From Ornithinimicrobium cryptoxanthini (GTDB lineage: Bacteria; Actinomycetota; Actinomycetes; Actinomycetales; Dermatophilaceae), in NCBI RefSeq assembly GCF_023923205.1, contig NZ_CP099490.1, positions 2,852,001-2,916,000 of the forward strand: 64,000 nucleotides of DNA, given 5' to 3'. Made by a program: the position numbers and the translations under genes. The stretch's first letter is position 1. Each line of letters begins with the position of its first letter. The notes beneath the pieces were generated by a model, which saw only the letters and a program-made list of their open reading frames with translations, had not been told where the DNA came from and did not search any database. Shown here piece after piece: positions 8,689 through 17,565 of this stretch.

Positions 8689-9987
8689 ATGGCGTTGACC
8701 ATCGGACCGGAGGACGTGCGCCAGGCACTCGGTGCCTCGGAGGGCGGCTGGCAGGTCAAGCGGCTCTCCGCCGCCACGCAGCTCCAGGTCCTCGACCCGG
8801 TTCACCGGCTGGGTTACGTGCCCGGGCCTGGGGCCCCCACCCTGGAGGAGTCCGAGTCCGTCGCCGCACGGCATGCCAAGTCTGCGGCCGCCTCCGCGGA
8901 CTGGGCCGGCGCACCGACCAAGGTCGACTGGCGTGCCCGCAACGGTGGCAACTACGTCACCGGCATCCGTGACCAGGCGGGCTGCGGGTCGTGCGTGGCA
9001 TTCGGTGTCGTCGCCGCGGTCGAGTCGATGGTCCGCATCGGCGGCGGCAACCCGAACCTCAAGCCGAACCTGTCCGAGGCGCAGTTGTTCTTCTGCTATG
9101 GCCCGCAAACCTATGCGGGCACCTGTCCCGAGGGCGGTTGGTGGCCGGAACCCGCCCTCGATGCGATGAGGGCTGGGCTGACCGACGAGTCGCGCTACCC
9201 CTACAGCGACGCGGACCAGCCGTGCGCCGTGCCGTCCGACTGGCGCCACAAGGTCACCCGGATCACCGGTTGGCAAGTGCTCTCGAGCCCTGCGGCGATC
9301 AAGGCACACCTGGCGTCGGTGGGACCAGTGGTCGCCTGCTTCACGGTCTACGAGGACTTCTATTTCTATGGCAGTGGCGTCTATCACCGCGTCACCGGCG
9401 ACCTGATCGGCGGACACTGCATCTGCGTCGTCGGGTATGACGACGGGCAGCGTTGCTGGATCGTCAAGAACTCCTGGGGCGGGTCGTGGGGCGAGAGCGG
9501 GTTCGTGCGGTTCGCCTATGGCAACTGCGGCATCGACGACATGATGTGGGCTATTGACCAGGCCGTCGTGACCACGCTGAAGCCGTGGCCGACGGTAAAG
9601 CGTGGCGCCAGGGGCGACTCCGTCCGCTCTCTGCAGCATCTCCTGCGGGCGCGCGGGCAGACGCCGAGCGTCGACGGGGACTTCGGGGCGGGGACCGAGA
9701 AGGCCGTCCGGGCGCACCAGAAGGTCCGGAACCTGACGATTGACGGTGTGGTCGGTCCGCGGACCTGGGGCGTCCTGGTGGTCACCGTGCGCCGGGGATC
9801 CCGCGGGGAGGCGGTCAAGGCGGTGCAGGCCCAGCTCAAGGTCAGGGGTGTGCCGATCGTCGTCGACGGTGCCTTCGGTGCCGCGACCCAACGCGCGGTG
9901 AAGGACTTCCAGACGTCCGTCGGCGCCGAGCCGGACGGCGTGGTCGGCGCGTTCAGCTGGCAGGCACTCGTGAGTGGGATGAAGTGA
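8689..9987 (+). CDS. Papain-like (C1A) cysteine protease with two peptidoglycan-binding domains
   Basis: 432 residues. The first 85 look like a propeptide-like region. The papain domain shows the oxyanion Gln96, nucleophile Cys102 (GCGSCVAFG), His243 (GGHCICVVGYD) and Asn261 (IVKNSWGGSWGESGF), so the active site is complete. The C-terminal 130 residues are two PG_binding_1 repeats, each with a VDGxFGxxTxxAVxxFQ-type core. There is no N-terminal signal peptide although the C-terminal domains suggest a cell-wall target. A strong Shine-Dalgarno (GGGGAGG) precedes the ATG. The upstream neighbour is its likely inhibitor. Confidence 0.88.
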   Translation: MALTIGPEDVRQALGASEGGWQVKRLSAATQLQVLDPVHRLGYVPGPGAPTLEESESVAARHAKSAAASADWAGAPTKVDWRARNGGNYVTGIRDQAGCGSCVAFGVVAAVESMVRIGGGNPNLKPNLSEAQLFFCYGPQTYAGTCPEGGWWPEPALDAMRAGLTDESRYPYSDADQPCAVPSDWRHKVTRITGWQVLSSPAAIKAHLASVGPVVACFTVYEDFYFYGSGVYHRVTGDLIGGHCICVVGYDDGQRCWIVKNSWGGSWGESGFVRFAYGNCGIDDMMWAIDQAVVTTLKPWPTVKRGARGDSVRSLQHLLRARGQTPSVDGDFGAGTEKAVRAHQKVRNLTIDGVVGPRTWGVLVVTVRRGSRGEAVKAVQAQLKVRGVPIVVDGAFGAATQRAVKDFQTSVGAEPDGVVGAFSWQALVSGMK

Positions 9988-10015
9988 CGAGAACCACGAG
10001 GTCAGCACCTGCTTC

Positions 10016-10789
10016 TTATAGCTCGTAGGTGCGCCCTGGCTCGGCGAGCTCCACCTCACCGGGCCAGACCTCGGCAGCCTGCGCGCGGCATACCTCCGGG
10101 TCGTTCCAGGATGGCAGGTGGGTCAGCATCAACCGCTGCACCCCACCCGCCGCGAGGGCAGCCTCGGCCGCGCGCCGGCCGGTGAGGTGGATGCCACGGG
10201 CGCGGTCCCGCCCCTCGACAAAGGCACTGTCGGCCAGCACCAGCTCGGCGTCGGCCATCAGCGGCGACAGCCCCGGGCCGCTGTCGGTGTCGCCGGTGTA
10301 GGCGATGGTCACCCCGCCCGCCTCGACGCGATAGCCATAGGCCTCCACCGGGTGGGTCACCTCGATCGGCACCAGCCGGAACGGCCCGACGGTGAACTCG
10401 CGCCGATCGCGGACCGTGACGAAGGTGAAGACGTCGGTGACGTCAGTCGCCTGCTCGACACCGTGCGCCCGCGCGATCCGCTCGGCGGTGCCATCGGGGC
10501 CATAGACGCGCAGGCGCCGCCGGGACCTGCCCGTGGGCGAGTGGCTGCGCATCACGTGCAGGCCGGTGAGGTCCAGGCAGTGGTCGGGGTGCAGGTGCGA
10601 CAGGACGACGGCGTCGAGGGCGAGGGGGTCCGTATGCCGCTGCAACGGTCCGAGGGCACCGCTGCCCAGGTCGAGGAGCAGGCGCCAGGTGCGGTCCTTG
10701 TGCTCGGTCTCCAGCAGATAGCAGGACGCGGGGCTGTCCGGCCCGGCGAAAGAGCCGGAGCAGCCGACCACGGTCAGGCGCAGGGTCAC
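10016..10789 (-). CDS. MBL-fold metallo-hydrolase
   Basis: 257 residues starting at a GTG (10789) that overlaps the murI stop codon (GTGA), so translation is coupled. The metal-binding signature [10 protein letters not shown] (HxHxDH) lies near residue 65, with AYTGDTD and LTHLPSW supplying further ligands. The family includes RNase Z-like and cyclic-nucleotide phosphodiesterase-like enzymes; the exact substrate is unknown. In many actinobacteria this gene sits between murI and rph/rdgB; here no rph or rdgB follows. Confidence 0.82.
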   Translation of the reverse strand: MTLRLTVVGCSGSFAGPDSPASCYLLETEHKDRTWRLLLDLGSGALGPLQRHTDPLALDAVVLSHLHPDHCLDLTGLHVMRSHSPTGRSRRRLRVYGPDGTAERIARAHGVEQATDVTDVFTFVTVRDRREFTVGPFRLVPIEVTHPVEAYGYRVEAGGVTIAYTGDTDSGPGLSPLMADAELVLADSAFVEGRDRARGIHLTGRRAAEAALAAGGVQRLMLTHLPSWNDPEVCRAQAAEVWPGEVELAEPGRTYEL

Positions 10790-11607
10790 TCGCCGGCCCT
10801 CCCCACATAGGCTCGGCCGACGTGCTCGACCTCGGGCCCGAGAAAGCGTCGGGCCAGGGGGGTGAAGTCGTGCGGGTCGCCGGTGGTGAGGAACTGGTGG
10901 GTCGGCGCTCCCTGGGACTCCGGTCGCAGCGTGTCGGTGTCGGTCAGCACGCGATAGAGGTCGGCCGCGGTCGCGTCGGCGGAGGAGACCAGGGTGACGC
11001 TCTCGCCCAGGACGTACTGCAGCGCCGACCACAGCAGCGGGTAGTGCGTGCAGCCCAGGATCAGGGTGTCGATGTCGGCCTCGATGAGCGGGGCGAGATA
11101 GTCCCGGGCGGTGGCGAGCACCTCCGGGCCGCTGGTGACGCCCGCCTCGACGAACTCGACGAACCGCGGGCACGGCTGGCTGATGACCTGCACGTCGGGC
11201 GGAGCCGCCGCGAACGCGTCGAGATAGGCCCGGCTCTGGTGGGTCGCCTCGGTGGAGATCACCCCGACCCGGCCGTTGTGGGTCGCGGCCATCGAGCGAC
11301 GCACGGCCGGACGGATCACCTCGACGACCGGCACGGCATACCTCTCCCTGGCATCGGCCAGCATCGCGGCCGAGGCGGAGTTGCAGGCGATGACCAAGGC
11401 CTTCACCCCGTGGTCGACGAGGCGGTCCAGGCACTCGAGGGCATGGCTGCGCACCTCGGCGATCGGCCGCGGACCATAGGGAGCACGGGCGGTGTCCCCG
11501 AGATAGAGCACCGACTCGTGGGGCATCTGGTCCATGATCGCCCGGGCGACGGTGAGACCACCAAAGCCCGAGTCGAAGACACCTACCGGAGAATCCTGCA
11601 CCTGCAA
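10786..11607 (-). CDS. murI: Glutamate racemase
   Basis: 273 residues. Converts L- to D-glutamate for peptidoglycan. The N-terminal [12 protein letters not shown] and both catalytic cysteines are present: Cys75 in IACNSASA and Cys186 in LGCTHYPLL. Full length for the family. Only 3 bp separate it from the upstream FAH-family gene, and it overlaps the downstream MBL hydrolase, so the three form an operon. Confidence 0.95.
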   Translation of the reverse strand: MQVQDSPVGVFDSGFGGLTVARAIMDQMPHESVLYLGDTARAPYGPRPIAEVRSHALECLDRLVDHGVKALVIACNSASAAMLADARERYAVPVVEVIRPAVRRSMAATHNGRVGVISTEATHQSRAYLDAFAAAPPDVQVISQPCPRFVEFVEAGVTSGPEVLATARDYLAPLIEADIDTLILGCTHYPLLWSALQYVLGESVTLVSSADATAADLYRVLTDTDTLRPESQGAPTHQFLTTGDPHDFTPLARRFLGPEVEHVGRAYVGRAGE

Positions 11608-11610
11608 AGG

Positions 11611-12387
11611 TTAAGGCTCGGCGCGGACAAACGGGTTGCTCATGGCGCCGATGCCCTCGACCTCGACCTCCACGCGCTGCCCCGGCTCGACCAGTCCGAC
11701 TCCCGCCGGGGTGCCGGTGAGGAGCACGTCGCCAGGCAACAGCGTGAACGCCTGCGAGGCGACCTCGATGATCCGGCCGACGCCGTGGACCATGTCGGCG
11801 GTGCTGCCGTCCTGCCGCACCTCGCCGTCCACGCGGCTGATCACGCGCAGGTCCGTGATGTCCAGGTCGGTCTCGATCCACGGGCCCAGCGGACAGAAGG
11901 TGTCCATCCCCTTGGCCCGGCTCCACTGGCCGTCGCTTCGCTGCAGGTCGCGGGCGGTGACGTCGTTGGCGACGGTGTAGCCGAAGATCACGCTGGCTGC
12001 GTCCTCGGCCCTGACGTCCTTGCACATCCGGCCGATCACGACGGCAAGCTCGGCCTCGTAGCTGACCTCGCTGGTCAGGGCCGGCATCACAACCGGGTCG
12101 TCCGGGCCCACGACGGCGGTGTTGGGGATGAAGAACATGCCCGGCACCTCGGCGACGCTGCCACCCATCTCCTTGGCGTGGTCGGCGTAGTTCTTCTGCA
12201 CTGCCACGATTTTGGACCGCGGGATGACCGGGGCGAGCAGCCGCACCTCGTCGACGTTGTGGGTCTGCCCGGTGAGCTCGATCTTGGTGTAGAGCGGGTC
12301 GCCGGTGATCGAGACGATCCGCCGGCCCTCCCCGTCGACCAGTCCGAACTCGGGATCGTCACCAGTGGTGAACCGACAGATGCGCAT
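11611..12387 (-). CDS. Fumarylacetoacetate hydrolase family protein
   Basis: 258 residues from the ATG at 12387. The core contains KNYADHAKEMG, SYEAELAVVIG, GYTVANDVTARDLQ and LLTGTPAGVGL, the classic FAH C-terminal domain with its metal-binding Glu/Glu/Asp set. Members act as acylpyruvases, oxaloacetate decarboxylases or catechol-pathway hydrolases; which applies here cannot be decided. No Shine-Dalgarno; a TACCCT hexamer 7 nt upstream suggests a leaderless transcript that continues into murI. Confidence 0.85.
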   Translation of the reverse strand: MRICRFTTGDDPEFGLVDGEGRRIVSITGDPLYTKIELTGQTHNVDEVRLLAPVIPRSKIVAVQKNYADHAKEMGGSVAEVPGMFFIPNTAVVGPDDPVVMPALTSEVSYEAELAVVIGRMCKDVRAEDAASVIFGYTVANDVTARDLQRSDGQWSRAKGMDTFCPLGPWIETDLDITDLRVISRVDGEVRQDGSTADMVHGVGRIIEVASQAFTLLPGDVLLTGTPAGVGLVEPGQRVEVEVEGIGAMSNPFVRAEP

Positions 12388-12394
12388 GGGCACA

Positions 12395-12400
12395 AGGGTA
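12395..12400 (-). promoter_or_regulatory. -10 element (TACCCT), leaderless, FAH-murI operon
   Basis: TACCCT on the minus strand is 7 nt from the ATG at 12387. It overlaps one copy of the octamer CGGCATAC. Confidence 0.55.
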
Positions 12401-12456
12401 TGCCGTGTGCCCACCCCCGTGCTGCGCGGCGCTGCTGCGCGGGGCCACCAACCGGA

Positions 12457-12786
12457 TCATCCCGCGAGGCCGAGGAAGACGACCAAGGCGCGGTTGAGAC
12501 GCACCATGTCGTCATCCGTCAGGCGGCCCACCCGGTCACGCAAGCCGGTCCGGGGCATCGTCATCAGCTTGTCGATCATCAGTGTGGACGGTTGGTCAAG
12601 ACCGTTCGTCTCCGTCGGGTCTATCGCGAGACGTGTCAGCGGAGCTTCCACAGGGTTGGTCGTGAGCGGACAGACGGTCACCGAAGCAGTAGCGTCAAAG
12701 CGGTCATCCTGGATGACCACGACGGGCCGCGGCTTGCCTGTGTAGGGGCCGCGAGCGGCAGCCGTGAAGATCTCTCCGCGCCTCAC
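12457..12786 (-). CDS. mazF: MazF/PemK-type endoribonuclease toxin
   Basis: 109 residues from a GTG at 12786 that overlaps the antitoxin stop by 4 bp. It begins RRGEIFTAA and contains GKPRPVVVIQDDRFD, SVTVCPLTT and RLNRALVVFLGLA, the pattern of MazF/PemK toxins, which cut mRNA at short sequences. Co-translated with the upstream DUF3018-type antitoxin. Confidence 0.88.
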   Translation of the reverse strand: MRRGEIFTAAARGPYTGKPRPVVVIQDDRFDATASVTVCPLTTNPVEAPLTRLAIDPTETNGLDQPSTLMIDKLMTMPRTGLRDRVGRLTDDDMVRLNRALVVFLGLAG

Positions 12787-12995
12787 TCCGGCTCGTCCCA
12801 CTCCCAGGAGATGGCGTCGACGAACGCTTGGTCCTCGGACTCCAGCTCGCTGGAGGCAATCGCCGCGGACTGCCGATGAGCTTCGGCCGCGAACTCCGGC
12901 GCCCTGACGTCCGGCACCCAGATCTGAACAGGTCGAAGCCCCTGCTCTCGCAGCTTCTCCCGATGTCGACGCACGCGCTCCCTCGTGGAACCCAT
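12783..12995 (-). CDS. MazE-like antitoxin (DUF3018 type)
   Basis: 70 residues. Begins with a basic helix (STRERVRRHREKLREQG), then LRPVQIWVPD, and ends in an acidic tail (DAISWEWDEPE), matching DUF3018 antitoxins that accompany MazF toxins. The ATG has TAACGT 6 nt upstream and no Shine-Dalgarno. Confidence 0.82.
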   Translation of the reverse strand: MGSTRERVRRHREKLREQGLRPVQIWVPDVRAPEFAAEAHRQSAAIASSELESEDQAFVDAISWEWDEPE

Positions 12996-13001
12996 ACCGA
13001 T

Positions 13002-13007
13002 ACGTTA
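13002..13007 (-). promoter_or_regulatory. -10 element (TAACGT), leaderless, mazEF operon
   Basis: TAACGT on the minus strand lies 6 nt before the antitoxin ATG at 12995. Confidence 0.55.
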
Positions 13008-13120
13008 CATGAAACCCTTGTGAGGATCAACGGCTCGGATGTGCGATCGTGGAGCATCCCGGCAGCGCAGCGACCGAGCCACGGACAGAGCCGCTCCCCT
13101 CTCCTGAGAGAATGGACCGC

Positions 13121-14386
13121 GTGACTGTCTCTTCCCCTCCCCAGCGCACCGACGTCCTCGTCGTGGGCGCCGGCCCGGCCGGCTCGGCCGCCGCGGCCTG
13201 GGCCGCCCGCACTGGCCTTGACGTGGTGCTCGCCGACGCGGCGACCTTCCCCCGGGACAAGACGTGCGGCGACGGCCTGACCCCGCGGGCGATCGCCGAG
13301 CTGGAGCTGCTCGGGCTGGGCGACTGGCTCAGCACGCACCCGCGCAGTCGGGGCCTGCGAGCGCACGGTTTCGGACAGACCCTGCACCTGGAGTGGAGCG
13401 AGGGTCGGGGCCGGAAGGCCGCCGGCAACCTCCCGGCATACGGCTCGGCCGTGGCACGCACCGAGCTGGACGACCACCTGCGCACGGTAGCCCTGAAGTC
13501 CGGGGCGCTCGGCGTCGACGGTGCGCGCGCGATCTCGGTGCGGCAGGAGGCCGGGCGGGTGCGCGGCGTGACGTTCAAGGGGGCCGAGGGCACCTTCGAG
13601 ATCGAGTGCGACCGGCTGGTCGTGGCCGACGGGGTCCGCTCGCCGGTGGGCAAGATGCTGGGCCGGGAGTGGCACCGCGACACGGTCTATGCCGTGGCGG
13701 CGCGGTCCTATGTCGACTCCGAGCGCAGCGACGACGAGTGGATCAGCTCGCACCTGGAGCTGCGTGACGACAGTGGCTCGATCGTCTCGGGCTATGGCTG
13801 GATCTTCCCGCTCGGCGGCGGTCAGGTGAACCTCGGTGTGGGCACGCTGGCGACGGCCAAGCGTCCGGCCGAGGTGCAGCTGCGCCCGCTGATGAAGCTC
13901 TATGCCGACCAGCGTCGTGCCGACTTCGGCGTCAGCGGCGAGCTGCGGATGCCGACCTCGGCGCTGCTGCCGATGGGTGGAGCGGTCTCGGGCGTGGCCG
14001 GGCCCAACTGGATGCTGATCGGTGATGCGGCGGCCTGCGTGAACCCGCTCAACGGCGAGGGCATCGACTATGGCCTGGAGACCGGGCGGCTGGCCGCGCA
14101 GTTGCTGACCGAGGAGTCCGACCTCTCCGCGGCCTGGCCGGCGCTGCTGACCGACCACTACGGCGAGGCATTCTCGATCTCGCGCCGGCTGGCTGGGCTG
14201 GTGACGGTGCCGTGGGTGCTGCCCAAGCTCGGGCCGATCGGCATGCGCTCGCCGTGGATGATGCGCCTGGCGCTGCGCTGGATGGGCAACCTGATCACCG
14301 AGGAGGACCGCGACGCCGCCGCCCGCCTCTGGCGGCTCGCCGGCAAGGGTTCGCAGCGCCTCGACGCCCGCCCGCCCTTCGCCTAG
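13121..14386 (+). CDS. Geranylgeranyl-reductase-type FAD flavoprotein
   Basis: 421 residues from the GTG at 13121; an ATG at 13112 is an alternative. N-terminal Rossmann motif VVGAGPAGSAAA binds FAD; KTCGDGLTPRA is the conserved substrate-side motif of geranylgeranyl reductases; LIGDAAACVNPLNGEGIDYG is the C-terminal FAD motif. Relatives reduce isoprenoid double bonds, including one in menaquinone (MenJ-type), so a role in menaquinone tail saturation is likely but not proven. The 3' end overlaps the convergent FUSC gene by 4 bp. Confidence 0.82.
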   Translation: MTVSSPPQRTDVLVVGAGPAGSAAAAWAARTGLDVVLADAATFPRDKTCGDGLTPRAIAELELLGLGDWLSTHPRSRGLRAHGFGQTLHLEWSEGRGRKAAGNLPAYGSAVARTELDDHLRTVALKSGALGVDGARAISVRQEAGRVRGVTFKGAEGTFEIECDRLVVADGVRSPVGKMLGREWHRDTVYAVAARSYVDSERSDDEWISSHLELRDDSGSIVSGYGWIFPLGGGQVNLGVGTLATAKRPAEVQLRPLMKLYADQRRADFGVSGELRMPTSALLPMGGAVSGVAGPNWMLIGDAAACVNPLNGEGIDYGLETGRLAAQLLTEESDLSAAWPALLTDHYGEAFSISRRLAGLVTVPWVLPKLGPIGMRSPWMMRLALRWMGNLITEEDRDAAARLWRLAGKGSQRLDARPPFA

Positions 14387-15462
14387 CTGTGGCGTGGTTC
14401 GGAGGCCCCGGGCCTGTCGGAGGCGACGTCCTGGGCATAGATGTCCAGGCAGGCCCGGAGCGTGACCGCGAGCGTGCCGAACAGCAGGTGGTCCAGCCCG
14501 TCGTCGTCGCTCATCCTCCTGGCCTGGGTCAGCACCCGATCGATGCCCTCTTCAGCCGAGTCCACGATCGCCTCGTCGGTGCCGACACTCCCCCAGTCCT
14601 CCATGACGTCAGCTGATCGGCTCAGCATGACGGCCGCCGCACGACGCAGCGCCGCCCCCTCTTCGCGTTCCGCCGGTGCCGAGACTGCAAGCACCGCATT
14701 GACCCCAGCCAGCGCGGCGGCGCAACGACCGATTGCCTGGGCGCGTTCGAGGTCAACCAGGCCGTGCCCACGCCGCCACGGATTGCCCCGCCGCGCCTCG
14801 TGCCCCTCCGCGACCGCCCAGCGCAGATGAGACTGCGCCAACACGAGCTCGCGCGCGTTGACGGTGATCACCTCGTCCGCACGCTGGCGGCGGTCGTCAC
14901 TGGCGGGCTCGGTCAGGAACTCGGCATAGTTGCGCATCTGGCTCGGCAGCAGGTCCAGCATCCGCGACGTAGCCCGGTCCAGGTCGTGGCTCCCAAGCGG
15001 GGCCAGCAGCACGAGATTGACGATCACGCCGACCACTGCGCCCAGGGGCACCTGGACCAGATAGCCCAGCGCCATCGGCTCCGGATCCGGACCTCCGGTG
15101 GCAAGGACAAACAGGCCGGCCAGCGGCGCCCACGTGCGTTGCTCGCCAAAGATCGGCAGGGCACCGAGCAGGGTGCCCAGCAGGATGGTGAGGGCGACCG
15201 TCAACCAGTTGGTCCAGGCGACCTCCTGGACAGCCAGCGCCACCGCAAGCCCGACAGAAACCGCGCCCAGGACGCGCAACGACTCCTTGAGCGACTCCAC
15301 GACGACCAGGCCCACGACGGTGAAGGCGCCGAGCGCGGCGTAGTAGTTGTAGTCAGCGACCGGGGACGGCAGCAGGGACCCGAGATAGAACGCCGCACCC
15401 GCGGCCACGGCGGCCTTGACTGCCACCACCGCCACGGACCGGCTTCTCGAGAACCACCGCAT
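14383..15462 (-). CDS. FUSC/ArAE-like membrane protein
   Basis: 359 residues. Roughly six hydrophobic segments fill residues 10-170 (VAVKAAVAAGAAFYLGSLL onward, LAGLFVLATGG, GAVVGVIVNLVLLAPLG), followed by a mostly helical cytoplasmic half. This is the half-size FUSC / aromatic-acid-exporter layout. Transport substrate unknown. Promoter: TAGTGT 6 nt upstream of the ATG, back to back with the divergent acyl-CoA dehydrogenase promoter. Confidence 0.72.
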   Translation of the reverse strand: MRWFSRSRSVAVVAVKAAVAAGAAFYLGSLLPSPVADYNYYAALGAFTVVGLVVVESLKESLRVLGAVSVGLAVALAVQEVAWTNWLTVALTILLGTLLGALPIFGEQRTWAPLAGLFVLATGGPDPEPMALGYLVQVPLGAVVGVIVNLVLLAPLGSHDLDRATSRMLDLLPSQMRNYAEFLTEPASDDRRQRADEVITVNARELVLAQSHLRWAVAEGHEARRGNPWRRGHGLVDLERAQAIGRCAAALAGVNAVLAVSAPAEREEGAALRRAAAVMLSRSADVMEDWGSVGTDEAIVDSAEEGIDRVLTQARRMSDDDGLDHLLFGTLAVTLRACLDIYAQDVASDRPGASEPRHS

Positions 15463-15468
15463 CCATCG

Positions 15469-15474
15469 ACACTA
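15469..15474 (-). promoter_or_regulatory. -10 element (TAGTGT), leaderless, FUSC gene
   Basis: TAGTGT on the minus strand lies 6 nt upstream of the ATG at 15462. Confidence 0.5.
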
Positions 15475-15522
15475 TGACTGCCAGACCGAGCCCTCGCGGT
15501 GAAGCGTCCCCGCGCATCGGCA

Positions 15523-15528
15523 TACGCT
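15523..15528 (+). promoter_or_regulatory. -10 element (TACGCT), leaderless, acyl-CoA dehydrogenase
   Basis: TACGCT lies 6 nt upstream of the ATG at 15535 and overlaps a CGGCATAC octamer. Confidence 0.55.
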
Positions 15529-15534
15529 CAGAGC

Positions 15535-16770
15535 ATGACTGAGCAACCCAGCCCGATGCCCGACTCCGCGCGCGAGGTCCCGGACGGCGCCGACCTGGGC
15601 CGGTCCCGGGGCACCGACTTCTTCGGTCTCGACGACCTGCTCACCACCACCGAGCGCGAGCTGCGCGACGGGGTGCGCACCTGGTGCGACGAGGAGGTCG
15701 TGCCGCGGGCGGCGCAGTTCTGGGAGGCAGCCGAGTTCCCGCGTGATCTGGTGCCGGGGTATGCCGCCACGCGGGTCGCCGGCGCAGCCATCGAGGGCTA
15801 TGGCTGCGCCGGGGTCTCGCCGCTGGCCGAGGGGATGATGTGCGCAGAGCTGGCGCGTGGGGACGGCTCGATCGCCACCCTCAACGCGGTGCACTCCGGG
15901 CTCGCGATGACCTCGGTGCACGAGCTGGGCTCGGACGAGCAGCGTGAGCGCTGGCTCCCTGCCATGGCACGGGTCGAGCTGCTCGGTGCGGTCGCGCTGA
16001 CCGAACCGACCCACGGTTCGGACGTGGTCAGCCTGGAGACAACCGCGCGCCGCGACGGAGACCACTGGGTGCTCGACGGTGCCAAGCGGTGGATCGGCAA
16101 CGGCTCGGTGTGTGACCTGGCCGTCGTCTGGGCGCGGGACGAGTCCGGTGACGTCGGCGGCTTCGTCGTCGAGGCGCCCCAGGAGGCCGACGGTTGGGAC
16201 GCTGAGGTCATCACCGGCAAGATCAGCAACCGCGGTGTGTGGCAGGCACATATCCGGCTCGACGGGGTGCGGGTGCCGGCGGACAACCGGCTCGCAGAGG
16301 CCCGGACCTTTGCCGACACCAACCGCGTGCTGATGCGCTCCCGGCAGACGGTCGCCTGGGAGGCACTCGGGCACGCGGTCGGCGCCTATGAGGGTGCCTT
16401 GACCTATGCCCTGCGCCGTGAGCAGTTCGGCCGGCCACTGGCCAAGAACCAGCTGATCCAGGACGCCCTGGCCACGATGGTCACGCTGATCACCTCGATG
16501 CAGCTGATGTGCACCCGGATGTCCCAATTGCAGGAGCGCGGCGAGTGCACCCTGGAGCAGGCGGCGATGGCTAAGCTGCACTGCACCGTCAGCGCACGCG
16601 AGGTCGTTGCCCTGGCCCGGGACATGCTGGGCGGCAACGGGATCCTGCTCGACCACCACGTTGGGCGGCACTTCGCCGACCTGGAGGCGGTCTACACCTA
16701 TGAGGGCAGCCGCACCGTCCAGTCGCTGCTGGTCGGCCGCGCTGTCACCGGCATGAGCGCCTTCACCTGA
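15535..16770 (+). CDS. Acyl-CoA dehydrogenase (glutaryl-CoA-dehydrogenase-like)
   Basis: 411 residues from the ATG at 15535. Contains the FAD/substrate signature AVALTEPTHGSD, KRWIGNG, QFGRPLAKNQLIQ and near the C-terminus DMLGGNGIL and YTYEGSRTVQSLLVGRAVTG, which carries the catalytic-base glutamate in the glutaryl-CoA-dehydrogenase position. Transfers electrons to ETF; etfBA lie near 55-57 kb. The subfamily call is by motif only; other short or branched acyl-CoA substrates are possible. Confidence 0.85.
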   Translation: MTEQPSPMPDSAREVPDGADLGRSRGTDFFGLDDLLTTTERELRDGVRTWCDEEVVPRAAQFWEAAEFPRDLVPGYAATRVAGAAIEGYGCAGVSPLAEGMMCAELARGDGSIATLNAVHSGLAMTSVHELGSDEQRERWLPAMARVELLGAVALTEPTHGSDVVSLETTARRDGDHWVLDGAKRWIGNGSVCDLAVVWARDESGDVGGFVVEAPQEADGWDAEVITGKISNRGVWQAHIRLDGVRVPADNRLAEARTFADTNRVLMRSRQTVAWEALGHAVGAYEGALTYALRREQFGRPLAKNQLIQDALATMVTLITSMQLMCTRMSQLQERGECTLEQAAMAKLHCTVSAREVVALARDMLGGNGILLDHHVGRHFADLEAVYTYEGSRTVQSLLVGRAVTGMSAFT

Positions 16771-16771
16771 C

Positions 16772-17395
16772 CTAGTTTGGCGTGGCCGTAGGCACCGCGG
16801 GTGGCACCGTGATCGACATGACGCAGTTCTTCATGCCTTTCGGCCGCACATAGGTGAAGCCAAGTCGCTCATAAAGCCGGCGCGTGCCGTTGTAGAGGAA
16901 CGAGGACGACAACTTCTTGGTCTGCTCCGTCAGGTCGTGCGGATAGGCCTCGACCACGCCACCCCCATCCTTGGCAATCAGCTCTAGCGCGCCCTTGATC
17001 GCGGTCTCGGTCACGCCCTTGCGGCGGTACCTCTTGTCGACGAAGACGCAGGTGATCCGGTAGTCCGGGTCACCCACCTTCTCGGCGTCATACTGCTTGC
17101 GGTGGTGGATGTTGGGCAACTCAGACGGGGTGCCGAACTCCGCCCAGGCGATCGCCTCGTCGCCGTCCATGACCAGCGCGGCGTGCGCGATGCCACCCTC
17201 GACGCACTGCCGCTTCATCTGCCGGCTGCCCTCGGCGCCCGGGGCGCGATCGTGACGCTCAGGATGGAACCAGGTGCACCAGCAGCCCCCGAAGATCCCG
17301 TTGTGGCGCACGACCATGGCATCGAACGCCGGCCACGTCTCGACGGTGAGTGGTCGCACCTCGAGGATCGCGTCGACAGCTGCGTCAGTGCTCAT
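16772..17395 (-). CDS. GNAT-family N-acetyltransferase
   Basis: 207 residues from the ATG at 17395, supported by TACGCT 6 nt upstream. Residues 105-150 hold the acetyl-CoA site (ITCVFVDKRYRRKGVTETAI, the R/Q-x-x-G-x-G/A loop in variant form), and YERLGFTYVRP is the usual C-terminal motif. A GCWCTWFHPE segment near residue 35 is typical of a subset annotated only as GNAT. Substrate unknown. Confidence 0.78.
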   Translation of the reverse strand: MSTDAAVDAILEVRPLTVETWPAFDAMVVRHNGIFGGCWCTWFHPERHDRAPGAEGSRQMKRQCVEGGIAHAALVMDGDEAIAWAEFGTPSELPNIHHRKQYDAEKVGDPDYRITCVFVDKRYRRKGVTETAIKGALELIAKDGGGVVEAYPHDLTEQTKKLSSSFLYNGTRRLYERLGFTYVRPKGMKNCVMSITVPPAVPTATPN

Positions 17396-17401
17396 GGTTC
17401 G

Positions 17402-17407
17402 AGCGTA
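17402..17407 (-). promoter_or_regulatory. -10 element (TACGCT), leaderless, GNAT gene
   Basis: TACGCT on the minus strand lies 6 nt upstream of the ATG at 17395. Confidence 0.55.
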
Positions 17408-17530
17408 GAACGGATCCCGGACAGTCGCCGTCCGCATGTCGACAGATTTCACGACTGCCCGCCGTATGCCGTGCGCCCCCGGAGCACGCTGACACTGGCC
17501 CGCGCGGCTGACATCTGCGCCAGGGGCCGG

Positions 17531-17536
17531 TAGCGT
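17531..17536 (+). promoter_or_regulatory. -10 element (TAGCGT) with leader, DsbA-family gene
   Basis: TAGCGT 29 nt upstream of the ATG at 17566; the intervening leader carries a GAAGGG ribosome-binding site, so this is a leadered transcript. Confidence 0.4.
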
Positions 17537-17565
17537 CGCAAGGGACCACGAAGGGCGGACCCATC

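Noticed and set aside
8407-10059. A 550-codon antisense frame over the protease gene
   Set aside because: The opposite strand carries a complete C1A triad; the antisense product has no recognisable domain.
10822-12879. A 685-codon plus-strand frame over murI and the FAH gene
   Set aside because: Shadow of three well-supported minus-strand genes.
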